Assembly (NCBI GenBank): GCA_900766575.1
Contig: CAAFVW010000189.1
Location: 1 to 45,439, forward strand
Length of the DNA stretch: 45,439 bases
Source: Lachnospiraceae bacterium
GTDB taxonomy: Bacteria > Bacillota > Clostridia > Lachnospirales > Lachnospiraceae
Direction of reading: 5' to 3'
The notes beneath the pieces were generated by a model. That model was not told where the DNA came from. It ran no database searches and saw only the letters and a program-made list of their open reading frames with translations. Made by a program: the position numbers and the translations under genes. Shown in pieces: positions 17,401 to 24,659 of the stretch (positions within the stretch are counted from its first letter, which is position 1; every line of letters begins with the position of its first letter).

Positions 17401-17548
17401 GAATGTATTCGGTCCTTTTCATCTCGCAGGAGGCAGACCGGAAGTGACGAACGATTCTGTATTTCGTACCAGCGGTGAAAAATATACACCGGAATATAAG
17501 GTGGAACCCTACGGAATCCTTAAGGCACCGGTACTGATGGAAAGGTAA
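14411..17548 (+). CDS. Large GH106-like glycoside hydrolase
   Basis: A 1045-residue enzyme of the PFWSWN group related to GH106 alpha-L-rhamnosidases. The N-terminal half looks like a TIM barrel: PFWSWNAEMTPEE near residue 27, GGFFIHSRDGLETPYLG near 51, AWLYDDDRWPSGNAGG near 91, then FTDEPS (about 232), TGHFLQED (about 318) and SETYGVTGWD (about 380), which hold candidate acidic catalytic residues. The C-terminal part has beta-sandwich sugar-binding character. There is no signal peptide, so it acts inside the cell. GAGGA lies seven bases before the ATG. Specificity is not certain; rhamnose or another deoxy sugar is the family-based guess. Confidence 0.7.
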   Translation: MKDSNRTKEDIYRKFQNPAKEYRGTPFWSWNAEMTPEEVRRQVRELYEQGVGGFFIHSRDGLETPYLGREWMDCVEAAVDEAKQLGITAWLYDDDRWPSGNAGGMVAAGGDAYRLKGLTLQVCDTCDSAVWKEEYLIAVFTALVQGDTIYFLKRLENAMTEVPEPEEKKQHPGCRQVFLVLRLEISAKSEWFNGETPVDNLNPDTVQRFLHLTHDKYLERFGEEFGKTIPGIFTDEPSLADTHSAFGADRSWIPWTYGFAEYFREKNGYDPIDQIPFFFFEGEGSAKIRHDYWHAITLRFSENYSKQIAAWCREHHLIMTGHFLQEDKLGLSTRVSGATMPLYEYEDIPGVDILQDKTDEFLTVKQCVSVAHQMGKKNVISETYGVTGWDFTFEGQRHIGDWQYALGVNKRCQHLALYSLTGGRKRDCPPGFGYNIPWWSKDHVVEDYFGRLSAVLEEGSPSQQYLLLHPATTAWSMMGASPYGNPVRRKERDLQKVNEYGWEYNALLEKLCNHHLDPDLGDEILLARHGSVKQGRLILGKMQYRTVVLPKIRTMLGSTCRLLKEFVEQGGQLIVTDPGPILLNAAESDLPAELCTAKNCVAVHSDEELIKALEDAGVRTVSIRSGDREETRCIALQKFLEKGQLLFVTNYHRTEDCEVEIHVPLEASVEEWDALTGTHKTVEAVTGQGQTVFPTRLEAQTSRLFFLEKMEKNAEKSAGASVVPAEADETELQVLPERTVIRLTDPNLYTLDSCRYRIQEGHWSEPMQVWEAQEQIRTGLGMRSIAALGKEQRYRWVREPHPADGTEVSLEFIFETVKKITGYTELAIEHPENFQIYLNGQPVEQRITGCLYDKGIKRIPLPGWAEGENRLRLICRYRNSMELENCYLCGEFGVNTERKITEQPTALLIGDWTAQGLYHYAGSVKYLYDFQWNPRCKRRADSRIYLKLKDFKGTCATVRLGMASYEVPWRAAGMIDITDALEEGDNHLEIEIYSSLRNVFGPFHLAGGRPEVTNDSVFRTSGEKYTPEYKVEPYGILKAPVLMER

Positions 17549-17592
17549 GATACAAATAAAAAAGTCCGCAGGGCGGGCAGATGGGAGCAATA

Positions 17593-18519
17593 ATGAAAAA
17601 CGAATTTCCTAATGGAGTATGGCCGGTGATGCTGACTCCTTATACGGAGGATAATAAAATTGACTATCCGGCGCTGGAGAAACTGACCGAATGGTATTTT
17701 GAAAATGACTGTGACGGACTGTTTGCGGTATGCCAGTCCAGCGAAATGTTCCAGCTGACACTGGAAGAACGCTGTAAAATCGCAGCAGCAGTAAAGAAGT
17801 ATGCCAACGGGAAACCGGTGATTGCATCCGGGCATATTTCTGATTCCATGGAGGATCAGGCGGAAGAACTGAAACGCATGGCAGATACCGGAATCGACGC
17901 GCTGATCCTGATCTCTAACAGGCCTGCCGCACAGCAGGAATCCGATCAGGTGATGATCGAAAGGCTGCAGACATTGATGAAACAGCTTCCGAAGGATCTG
18001 CCGCTTGGATTTTATGAATGTCCTTATCCCTACAAGAGAGTACTGAGCAGAGAAGTGGTGAAGTTTCTGGTAGACAGTGAGAGATTCTATTTTCTGAAGG
18101 ATACCAGCTGTGATATGGCAAGCATGAGCGAAAAATTGCAGCTGATCCAGGGAAGCAATCTGAAGCTTTACAATGCCAATACTGCGACCTTACTGGAATC
18201 ATTGCAGGAGGGAGCCGCCGGCTACAGCGGAGTCATGGCGAATTTCCATCCGAGACTGTACAGCTGGTTATGCAAAAACTATGCCGCACAGCCTGAGAAA
18301 GCCCGGAAGGTGACAGATCTGCTGACCATGTGCTCCCTGATCGAGAACAGCAGCTATCCCGTGAACGCCAAATACGCATTACAGAAGATGGGAGTTCCCA
18401 TGACGCTGCACAGCAGAAGAGTAGACTGGAAGAAACTGACGGTCGCACAGCGGATGGAAGCGGAACAGCTCATTCGTCTGTCCGCAGAGGTAGAGGCTGA
18501 ACTGGGAATTGCCCGCTAG
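17593..18519 (+). CDS. DapA/NanA-family aldolase
   Basis: A 308-residue TIM-barrel lyase of the dihydrodipicolinate synthase / N-acetylneuraminate lyase superfamily, which forms a Schiff base with a 2-keto acid. The Schiff-base lysine is Lys169 in YFLKDTS, and the assisting Tyr141 is in GFYECPYP. The usual GTTGE motif is replaced by CQSSE (47-51), which argues against DapA proper and for a 2-keto-3-deoxy sugar acid or related aldolase. The start is placed at MKNEF, preceded by GGGAG at six bases. The surrounding sialidase-like and YhcH genes resemble a sialic acid set, but N-acetylmannosamine genes are missing. Confidence 0.8.
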   Translation: MKNEFPNGVWPVMLTPYTEDNKIDYPALEKLTEWYFENDCDGLFAVCQSSEMFQLTLEERCKIAAAVKKYANGKPVIASGHISDSMEDQAEELKRMADTGIDALILISNRPAAQQESDQVMIERLQTLMKQLPKDLPLGFYECPYPYKRVLSREVVKFLVDSERFYFLKDTSCDMASMSEKLQLIQGSNLKLYNANTATLLESLQEGAAGYSGVMANFHPRLYSWLCKNYAAQPEKARKVTDLLTMCSLIENSSYPVNAKYALQKMGVPMTLHSRRVDWKKLTVAQRMEAEQLIRLSAEVEAELGIAR

Positions 18520-18617
18520 GAGACCTCAGGACTGCACCGGCGCTGCTACCGCAGTCCCATGGCAGAGGCAGAACAACGAAATGAAAAAGAAAGAGGCAGC
18601 GCAGAAAAGAGGACAAT

Positions 18618-20414
18618 ATGGCTGAAAACAGATACATAGGAAAATATCCGGTGATCGGAATCCGTCCCGTGATCGATGCGAGACGTGGTTATCTGAATGT
18701 AAGAGGCTCACTGGAAGAACAGACCATGAATATGGCTTCTTCTGCCAAAAAGCTGTTCGAAGAAAATCTTCGTTACAGCAACGGAGAGCCGGTAAAGGTA
18801 GTGATCTCACCTACCACCATCGGACGAGTGGCAGAAGCGGCAGAATGTGCGGACTTTTTTGAATCGGAAGGCGTTGCCATTACTCTGACCGTGACCCCCT
18901 GCTGGTGTTACGGAGCGGAGACCATGGATATGTCTCCCAATACGATTAAGGGTGTCTGGGGATTTAACGGTACGGAGAGACCCGGTGCCGTATACCTTGC
19001 ATCCGTATTGGCAACCCATGCCCAGAAGGGACTGCCTGCGTTCGGCATCTATGGACATGATGTGCAGGAAGCGGATGCTACAGAGATTCCCGAAGATGTG
19101 CAGGAGAAGCTGCTGCGCTTCGGCCGGGCAGCCGTGGCCGTAGCTACCATGAGAGGCAAATCCTATCTGCAGATCGGTTCTATCTGTATGGGTATCGGTG
19201 GATCCATTATTGATCCTGCATTCATTGAGGAATATCTGGGAATGCGTGTGGAATCCGTGGATGAAGTGGAGATTCTGCGTCGTATCCAGCAGGATATTTA
19301 TGACAAGGATGAATTTGAGAAGGCTTATAAGTGGACGAGGGAGCATTGTCCGGACGGACTGGACAAGAATCCTGCGGAGATCCGGAAGACTCCCGAAGAG
19401 AAGGAAGAGGACTGGAAATTCGTTGTAAAGACCATGTGCATCATCAAGGATCTGATGAACGGTAATGACAGATTACCCGCCGGAAGAGAAGAGGAAATGG
19501 TGGGACACAATGCCATTGCTGCAGGCTTCCAGGGACAGAGACAGTGGACGGATTACTATCCCAATACGGATTTTGCCGAGGCAATGCTGAATACTACTTT
19601 TGACTGGAACGGCGCAAGAGAGCCTTATATTCTCGCAACGGAAAACGATGTATTAAACGGATTGGGAATGCTGTTTTTGAAGCTTCTGACCAACCGTGCA
19701 CAGATCTTTGCGGATGTCCGTACTTACTGGAGTCCGGAGGCTGTGAAGAAGGCAGCCGGCTACGAAGTCGAAGGAGTGGCGAAGGAAGCAGGCGGATTTA
19801 TCCATCTGATCAATTCCGGTGCGGCATGTCTGGATGCCAGCGGACAGGCCAGGGATGCAGAGGGTAACTCTGTCATGAAGCCCTGGTACGAGGTGACGGA
19901 AGAAGATCAGAAGGCAATGCTGGAGGCAACGACCTGGAGTGAGGCAGACTTCGGCTATTTCCGCGGAGGCGGTTATTCCTCCCGCTTCGTGACAGAGGCA
20001 CAGATGCCTGTGACCATGATCCGTCTGAATCTGGTCAAAGGCATCGGCCCCACCTTACAGATCGCAGAAGGCTGGACGGTGAAGCTGCCGGAAGAAGTGA
20101 CAGATATCTTATGGAAGCGTACCGATTACACCTGGCCCTGCACCTGGTTTGCACCCAGATGCAACGGAAAAGAGGGACCCTTCAAGAGTGCCTATGATGT
20201 TATGAACAACTGGGGAGCCAACCATGGAGCCATCAGCTATGGACATGTGGGTGCCGATCTGATTACCCTGTGCTCCATGCTGCGTATTCCGGTCAGCATG
20301 CACAATGTACCGGAGGAGAAAATTTTCCGTCCGGCATCCTGGAATGCCTTCGGAATGGACAAAGAGGGACAGGATTATCGTGCCTGTGCTGCATATGGTC
20401 CCATGTACAAATAG
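18618..20414 (+). CDS. fucI: L-fucose isomerase
   Basis: A 598-residue ketol isomerase that converts L-fucose to L-fuculose (D-arabinose is also accepted by the family). The metal and catalytic residues correspond to E. coli Glu337 and Asp361 and appear as Glu342 (ATENDVLNG) and Asp366 (FADVRTYW), with a C-terminal His in YGHVGADL. The family IGIRPVIDARRGYLN start is intact and the length is normal. AGAGGAC lies six bases upstream. No fuculokinase or fuculose-phosphate aldolase is encoded beside it; rhaB and rhaD lie 17-20 kb away. The true substrate may be a different deoxy sugar. Confidence 0.88.
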   Translation: MAENRYIGKYPVIGIRPVIDARRGYLNVRGSLEEQTMNMASSAKKLFEENLRYSNGEPVKVVISPTTIGRVAEAAECADFFESEGVAITLTVTPCWCYGAETMDMSPNTIKGVWGFNGTERPGAVYLASVLATHAQKGLPAFGIYGHDVQEADATEIPEDVQEKLLRFGRAAVAVATMRGKSYLQIGSICMGIGGSIIDPAFIEEYLGMRVESVDEVEILRRIQQDIYDKDEFEKAYKWTREHCPDGLDKNPAEIRKTPEEKEEDWKFVVKTMCIIKDLMNGNDRLPAGREEEMVGHNAIAAGFQGQRQWTDYYPNTDFAEAMLNTTFDWNGAREPYILATENDVLNGLGMLFLKLLTNRAQIFADVRTYWSPEAVKKAAGYEVEGVAKEAGGFIHLINSGAACLDASGQARDAEGNSVMKPWYEVTEEDQKAMLEATTWSEADFGYFRGGGYSSRFVTEAQMPVTMIRLNLVKGIGPTLQIAEGWTVKLPEEVTDILWKRTDYTWPCTWFAPRCNGKEGPFKSAYDVMNNWGANHGAISYGHVGADLITLCSMLRIPVSMHNVPEEKIFRPASWNAFGMDKEGQDYRACAAYGPMYK

Positions 20415-20435
20415 AGCGGCCGGGAAGGATAAGCA

Positions 20436-20897
20436 ATGGTCAAAGGTTATATGGACGCTCTGCCACAGTATTCCGAAGCCGGAATACCGGCAGAGTGCAT
20501 AGAGAAGATAAGCGAATATGTAAACTCCTGGAATCTGGCGGCTCTGCCCTGTGGAAAATATGAGATCGACGGGGAACGGATCTATGTCAGCATCCAGGAG
20601 TACGAGACAAAGTCCTACGGGGACTGCCGCTTTGAGACACATAAAAGATATGCGGATATCCAGTGTATTCTACAGGGAAAGGAACAGATCTGGGTAACAG
20701 AGCAGCCCCTTCCCACACCAGACACCGAGTACGACCCTAAGGCAGATATCCGGTTCTGGAAGGATGGCAAAGCATCCCTGTTAGATCTGCACGCAGGAGA
20801 ACTGGCCATACTCCTTCCGGGAGAGGCACACAAACCCTGTGTCCGGTCGGGCGATGTTGGTAAAGTGAAGAAAGCGGTATTCAAGATCGCATTATAA
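20436..20897 (+). CDS. YhcH/YjgK/YiaL family protein
   Basis: A 153-residue single-domain cupin-like protein of the DUF386 family (also EbgC), often encoded with sialic acid or other sugar catabolic genes and suggested to aid anomer conversion or metabolite repair. Metal-site residues are visible in FETHKRYADIQ (near residue 70) and in LLPGEAHKPC (near 130). AAGGATA sits four bases before the ATG, 21 bases after fucI, so it closes the locus 1 operon. The biochemical role is not firmly established. Confidence 0.85.
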   Translation: MVKGYMDALPQYSEAGIPAECIEKISEYVNSWNLAALPCGKYEIDGERIYVSIQEYETKSYGDCRFETHKRYADIQCILQGKEQIWVTEQPLPTPDTEYDPKADIRFWKDGKASLLDLHAGELAILLPGEAHKPCVRSGDVGKVKKAVFKIAL

Positions 20898-20944
20898 CAA
20901 GGACGGAAAACAGAAACAGGACAGGCATTTGCCGGTCCTGTTTT

Positions 20945-21060
20945 AAATTATGATAGAAAAGTGTACAGAAATTGCTGAAATTATGTTGGAAAAGTGTACA
21001 AAAACTGATTAAAATATTGTGGAAAAGTGTACAAAAACTGATTAAAATATTGTGGAAAAG
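20945..21060. repeat. 33-bp tandem repeat array before the AAA ATPase gene
   Basis: Three complete 33-bp units lie at 20961-20993, 20994-21026 and 21027-21059. Units two and three are identical, and a partial diverged unit precedes them. Each has GTGTACA at its left end and ends in (T)TGTGGAAAA or a variant. The last TTGTGG forms the -35 of a predicted promoter with CATACT at 21073-21078 (17-base gap). There are no spacers, so it is not a CRISPR array. TGTGGAAAA is one base from a DnaA box. Confidence 0.8.
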
Positions 21061-21078
21061 TGGAAAACGTGGCATACT
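21050..21078 (+). promoter_or_regulatory. Predicted promoter of the AAA ATPase gene
   Basis: TTGTGG (inside the last repeat unit) and CATACT are spaced by 17 bases, about 47 bases before the start codon. A protein bound to the repeats would touch or cover the -35. Confidence 0.45.
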
Positions 21079-21124
21079 GATATTATCAAAGCTTCAAAGA
21101 GTAAGGGTAAAGAGGTGAAGGCTG

Positions 21125-22477
21125 ATGCTGGAGAGGCGTATAGAGCAGGAAATCAGGGATTTTTTGAAAAGTGATCGAAAGGAAGCCCTGATGGTAACCG
21201 GAGCAAGACAGGTAGGGAAGACCTATATTATCCGGGAATGCGCCAAAGAGATTTATAGGAATATTGTAGAGATCAATTTTGTGGAGAATCAGCAGGCAGT
21301 AAAGCTGTTTGAAAATATCACGGGAAGTAAGGATATTCTGCTGCGGCTTTCTGCATTGACGGATGTACCGATGATTCCGGGAGAGACATTGATTTTTTTC
21401 GATGAAGTACAGGAATGCCCGGAGATCGTAACGGCGATAAAATTTCTGGTAGAAGACGGACAATATCGTTATATATTAAGCGGTTCATTGCTTGGCGTGG
21501 AATTAAAGGACATTCGTTCGATGCCGGTGGGCTATTTGTCAATTTTGGAAATGTATCCCTTGGATTTCCGGGAATTTTGTAGAGCGAACAGAGTGTCACA
21601 GACAGTCATGGATAAGCTGAAAGAATGCTTTGAAAAAAAGCAGCCGGTGGATGAACTGATCCATGAAAAAATGATGGAATTGTTTCGGCTGTATCTGATC
21701 GTAGGCGGAATGCCGGCTGTGGTGGATGCTTATATACACACGAATAATTTAAAGGAAGTGTTGCGGATTCAGCAGGGAATTGTACAGCTGTATTACAAGG
21801 ATATTGCCAAATATGATAAAGACAATAAGCTGTATCTGGATGAAATATTTACTTTGATTCCCAGTGAGCTGAATAATAAGAATAAACGGTTCATTATGAA
21901 GGATCTCAATGAGAGCTTCCGATTCTCACGTTATGAAAACAGCTTTATCTGGCTGAAAGAAGCTGGCGTTGCGCTTCCCGTATATTGTGTGCAGGAGCCG
22001 GAGATACCGTTGCTTTTATCGAAATCTACGAACCTGTTTAAACTGTTTTTATCAGACGTCGGCTTACTGGCATCCATGTATGTGGATGGGTTACAGCTTA
22101 AGATATTGAACAGGGAAAAAGACATTAACTTTGGTGCCATTTATGAAAATGTTGCGGCACAGGAGTTAAAGGCGCATGGATTTGAACTGTATTATTTTAA
22201 CAGCAAAAAACAGGGAGAATTAGATTTTGTCATAGAATATCAGGGGAATGTACTACCGCTGGAGATAAAGTCGGGAAAAGCGTACACAAGGCATAATGCG
22301 TTGGACAATGTCCTGAAAGATGAAAGATATGCAATTCCACAGGCTTTTGTATTCTGTAACGAGAATATTACCTGCAGGGATAAGATCACGTATCTGCCGA
22401 TTTATATGATCGGATTTCTGGAAAAAGAGAAAATAGAAGAATATATTTATTCGATTGATCTGAGTGCACTTCAATAA
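21125..22477 (+). CDS. AAA ATPase with DUF4143/nuclease-like C-terminus
   Basis: A 450-residue protein of the AAA_14-DUF4143 group. Walker A is GARQVGKT (residues 26-33), Walker B is LIFFDEVQ (89-96), and the sensor-like ILSGSLLG follows. The middle is the helical DUF4143 region. The C-terminus has the PD-(D/E)XK-like pattern GELDFVIEYQG then LPLEIKSGK, suggesting a DNA-cleaving or DNA-binding fold. The family is widespread, highly variable in genome position and of unknown function; defence, toxin or mobile-DNA roles have been proposed. GAGGTGAAGG lies three bases upstream. The gene interrupts two sugar loci and looks more AT-rich than its neighbours, which suggests transfer. Confidence 0.88.
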   Translation: MLERRIEQEIRDFLKSDRKEALMVTGARQVGKTYIIRECAKEIYRNIVEINFVENQQAVKLFENITGSKDILLRLSALTDVPMIPGETLIFFDEVQECPEIVTAIKFLVEDGQYRYILSGSLLGVELKDIRSMPVGYLSILEMYPLDFREFCRANRVSQTVMDKLKECFEKKQPVDELIHEKMMELFRLYLIVGGMPAVVDAYIHTNNLKEVLRIQQGIVQLYYKDIAKYDKDNKLYLDEIFTLIPSELNNKNKRFIMKDLNESFRFSRYENSFIWLKEAGVALPVYCVQEPEIPLLLSKSTNLFKLFLSDVGLLASMYVDGLQLKILNREKDINFGAIYENVAAQELKAHGFELYYFNSKKQGELDFVIEYQGNVLPLEIKSGKAYTRHNALDNVLKDERYAIPQAFVFCNENITCRDKITYLPIYMIGFLEKEKIEEYIYSIDLSALQ

Positions 22478-22527
22478 TTCAATAGAATGGAAAAACAAGC
22501 ACTTATCAGATACCAATCAATAAGACA

Positions 22528-22564
22528 GAGAAACCTCCGATAGACAGCCAATCGGAGGTTCTCG
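22528..22564. terminator. Hairpin between convergent ATPase and heparinase-like genes
   Basis: CCTCCGAT pairs with ATCGGAGG around a nine-base loop, flanked by further GAGAA/TTCTC pairing. T-rich sequence follows only on the minus strand, so it most likely ends the heparinase-like transcript. Confidence 0.6.
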
Positions 22565-22577
22565 AAGTCAGCTTCTG

Positions 22578-24530
22578 TTATTTTACGGTAAGTTGAAAAT
22601 CTGTACCCGACATCTTCAGCCGGATCCGGTACAGATCATGATCCCATGCCGTTTTCAGGCGTGCGTCCGTGATCGGCAGCGTTTCTATGGCGAGCAGATC
22701 AGCCCCTTCGAAGGAGGCAGATGCTTCTCCGATGGAGAGTTTACCGTCAGAAAGAATAACCGGTTTTTCATAAGTAATAAAATTAAGAATAACATCTTGT
22801 GCATTTGTGTGGTCTTCCAATACGACAGTGTTGGAAGGCTTTTTTAATGTCACCTTGCGGCTATAGGTCAGACCCGGTACAATGGTTCCGGCATCGGGAT
22901 AGGCGGCAGCCAGTTCCATGGAAACAGAGGGTTCTGTAGAGCTCAGTTCCGTCATCACATTTTCCGCACGGTATTCTGTACCATCCTTCTGATCCGTACC
23001 GCAGATCGTAGGCAGGTTATGGTAACCGGACTGCATGGTCCAGATCTCGTAGCGTCTGGGAGAGAAGGTCTTCCGGGTGTAGGTCTCCACACCGATATCT
23101 ACGAGAAGGGGCAGACCGTTTTTGTATAAGGTGATGCTTCCGGTATCGTTATGATTGTGGCTGTCGGCGTTGTCACCGGCTTTGACAGCCAGATCCAGAG
23201 CATCGGAGTGCACGAGGAACAGTCCAACGCTGGGATAATAGACATCCCGGTGGGAAAGCGTTCCGGAAGTGTCCTGTTTCATCAATTCCTCATAATGAAA
23301 TACGGTCTGCATGCGGTAGAACAGATTCCCACCGTTCACTTCATCTGTGACAAGTTGCCCCTGTCCCGCCTGAAAATCTTTGGCGGCGAACAGGCACAGA
23401 TCCTCCTGCCCGGTGGCCTTGCCAAAGAGATATTCCCGCACCCCGGCGCGGCCGGCGATGGGAGAGCAGTCGGCAAAATTGAAATAGTATTTGTCATCCA
23501 CATGTACATTCAGAATGTAGGCAGCAATATTTTTCACTTTCTCCCACTGGAACAGGGAAGCAAAATGTCCGTCGGTCACGGTATCCAGTACCGTCATGGC
23601 GCCGTACAGGCACAGTCCCGCGTGACGATAGTACTGGGCGCCCTCCTCACAGCAGCCGTCGTTGCCGTAATCCTTGAGAAAATAATCACAGCTTTCAGCT
23701 GCTTTACACAGAATCGCCTGCAATGTGACAACTGTGTCAGACGTATTCTCCGGCAGGAATAACGGAGCATTTTCGCAGAATGTGCGCACCGGAGCGGACA
23801 ACAGGGAGGACATTTCCACACTCCAGGGCATCAGGAACGTGGTCAGCAGTACATTTTGTGTACACCATACGGTCCAGTTGCACATAGGCTCATCGTCATG
23901 TCCCATCCACCAGAAATGTGCGGTCAGGTAGGGCAGCAGGATCCGGCGCTTCAGATTGTCCTCAATGCAGGTCAGGATAAAAGGGCTGACAGCGTTGAAT
24001 TCTTCTTCCAGCAGATAAGCTGCACAGGCCAGCAGTGCCCCGGTCTCACAGGCGAACAGATCCATGACGGGTCTGGTGACATCCGGCAGGATGAACTGTG
24101 GGGTATCCCGGATATAGGAGTTATGCGCCGGAAGCTGCCAGGCACTCTCCTCGCAGATGGAGTAGATGCCGTTGAGGATATCGTCCAGAAAACGTCCCTG
24201 ATGCTCCACGCATTCTGCCTGAATCAGATCATTCAACGCATTGCGTTTGCTAAAATAGAGAGCCTCGAAGGCAGCGCGGTCACCATCCCGTTTGAAACGC
24301 ATATAATCCGTGGCGCGGATCACCGGAAAAGAGTAATTCAGTTTTTCCTCCCCTGCCTGAATCAGTTTTTCTTTTAATGATTCAGGGAGAGTCTCATAGG
24401 ACGTCTGCATAGAAGCTTTCGGAAAAGGCCGGAAATACTGAAAAGTACCATGAAAAATTTCGGCGGTTTCCAAAAAGCGTTTTTCTATATTATGATTGGC
24501 ATAAGCTGTTTTATTGTTCTGATTGTTCAT
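22578..24530 (-). CDS. Heparinase II/III-like polysaccharide lyase
   Basis: A 650-residue protein with an N-terminal alpha/alpha toroid and a C-terminal beta-sandwich, the architecture of the heparinase II/III superfamily (PL12, 15, 17 and 21 among others). The diagnostic GDNADSHNHNDTGSI segment (about residue 460) holds the conserved His and Asn, and ADCSPI / YYRHAGLCLYG lie in the toroid. These enzymes eliminate across uronic acid linkages, leaving a 4,5-unsaturated end. There is no signal peptide, so it acts on imported oligosaccharide. It lies beside the YesN/YesM regulators, and the matching GH88 hydrolase is encoded across the divergent region. The exact glycan is not known. Confidence 0.8.
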   Translation of the reverse strand: MNNQNNKTAYANHNIEKRFLETAEIFHGTFQYFRPFPKASMQTSYETLPESLKEKLIQAGEEKLNYSFPVIRATDYMRFKRDGDRAAFEALYFSKRNALNDLIQAECVEHQGRFLDDILNGIYSICEESAWQLPAHNSYIRDTPQFILPDVTRPVMDLFACETGALLACAAYLLEEEFNAVSPFILTCIEDNLKRRILLPYLTAHFWWMGHDDEPMCNWTVWCTQNVLLTTFLMPWSVEMSSLLSAPVRTFCENAPLFLPENTSDTVVTLQAILCKAAESCDYFLKDYGNDGCCEEGAQYYRHAGLCLYGAMTVLDTVTDGHFASLFQWEKVKNIAAYILNVHVDDKYYFNFADCSPIAGRAGVREYLFGKATGQEDLCLFAAKDFQAGQGQLVTDEVNGGNLFYRMQTVFHYEELMKQDTSGTLSHRDVYYPSVGLFLVHSDALDLAVKAGDNADSHNHNDTGSITLYKNGLPLLVDIGVETYTRKTFSPRRYEIWTMQSGYHNLPTICGTDQKDGTEYRAENVMTELSSTEPSVSMELAAAYPDAGTIVPGLTYSRKVTLKKPSNTVVLEDHTNAQDVILNFITYEKPVILSDGKLSIGEASASFEGADLLAIETLPITDARLKTAWDHDLYRIRLKMSGTDFQLTVK

Positions 24531-24602
24531 CGTTATGCTCCGTTATGAATGTTGTCTGTGTTACAGAAAGATAGGTTGTAGTTAATAATAGTCTATTTTT
24601 GG

Positions 24603-24626
24603 ACACATTATGATTTGATAAAGTGT
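24603..24626. promoter_or_regulatory. 24-bp quasi-palindrome before the heparinase-like gene
   Basis: ACACATTATGATTTGATAAAGTGT region: 18 of 24 positions are symmetric, with ACAC/GTGT ends. It lies about 75 bases upstream of the heparinase-like start codon, in the promoter region of that leftward gene, and could be an operator. Confidence 0.4.
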
Positions 24627-24659
24627 CGGACATGTGAATTACCTCTTATTGTTAATATG

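Noticed and set aside
13344..18519. Complete sialic acid (nan) operon
   Set aside because: nanE, nanK, nagA and nagB are missing, and the sialidase-like protein lacks FRIP and a signal peptide.
20945..21060. CRISPR array
   Set aside because: The 33-bp units are directly adjacent without spacers, and there are no cas genes.
20881..21075. Repeat-rich small protein on the minus strand across the 33-bp array
   Set aside because: It is open only because the repeat length is a multiple of three; no ribosome site or family.
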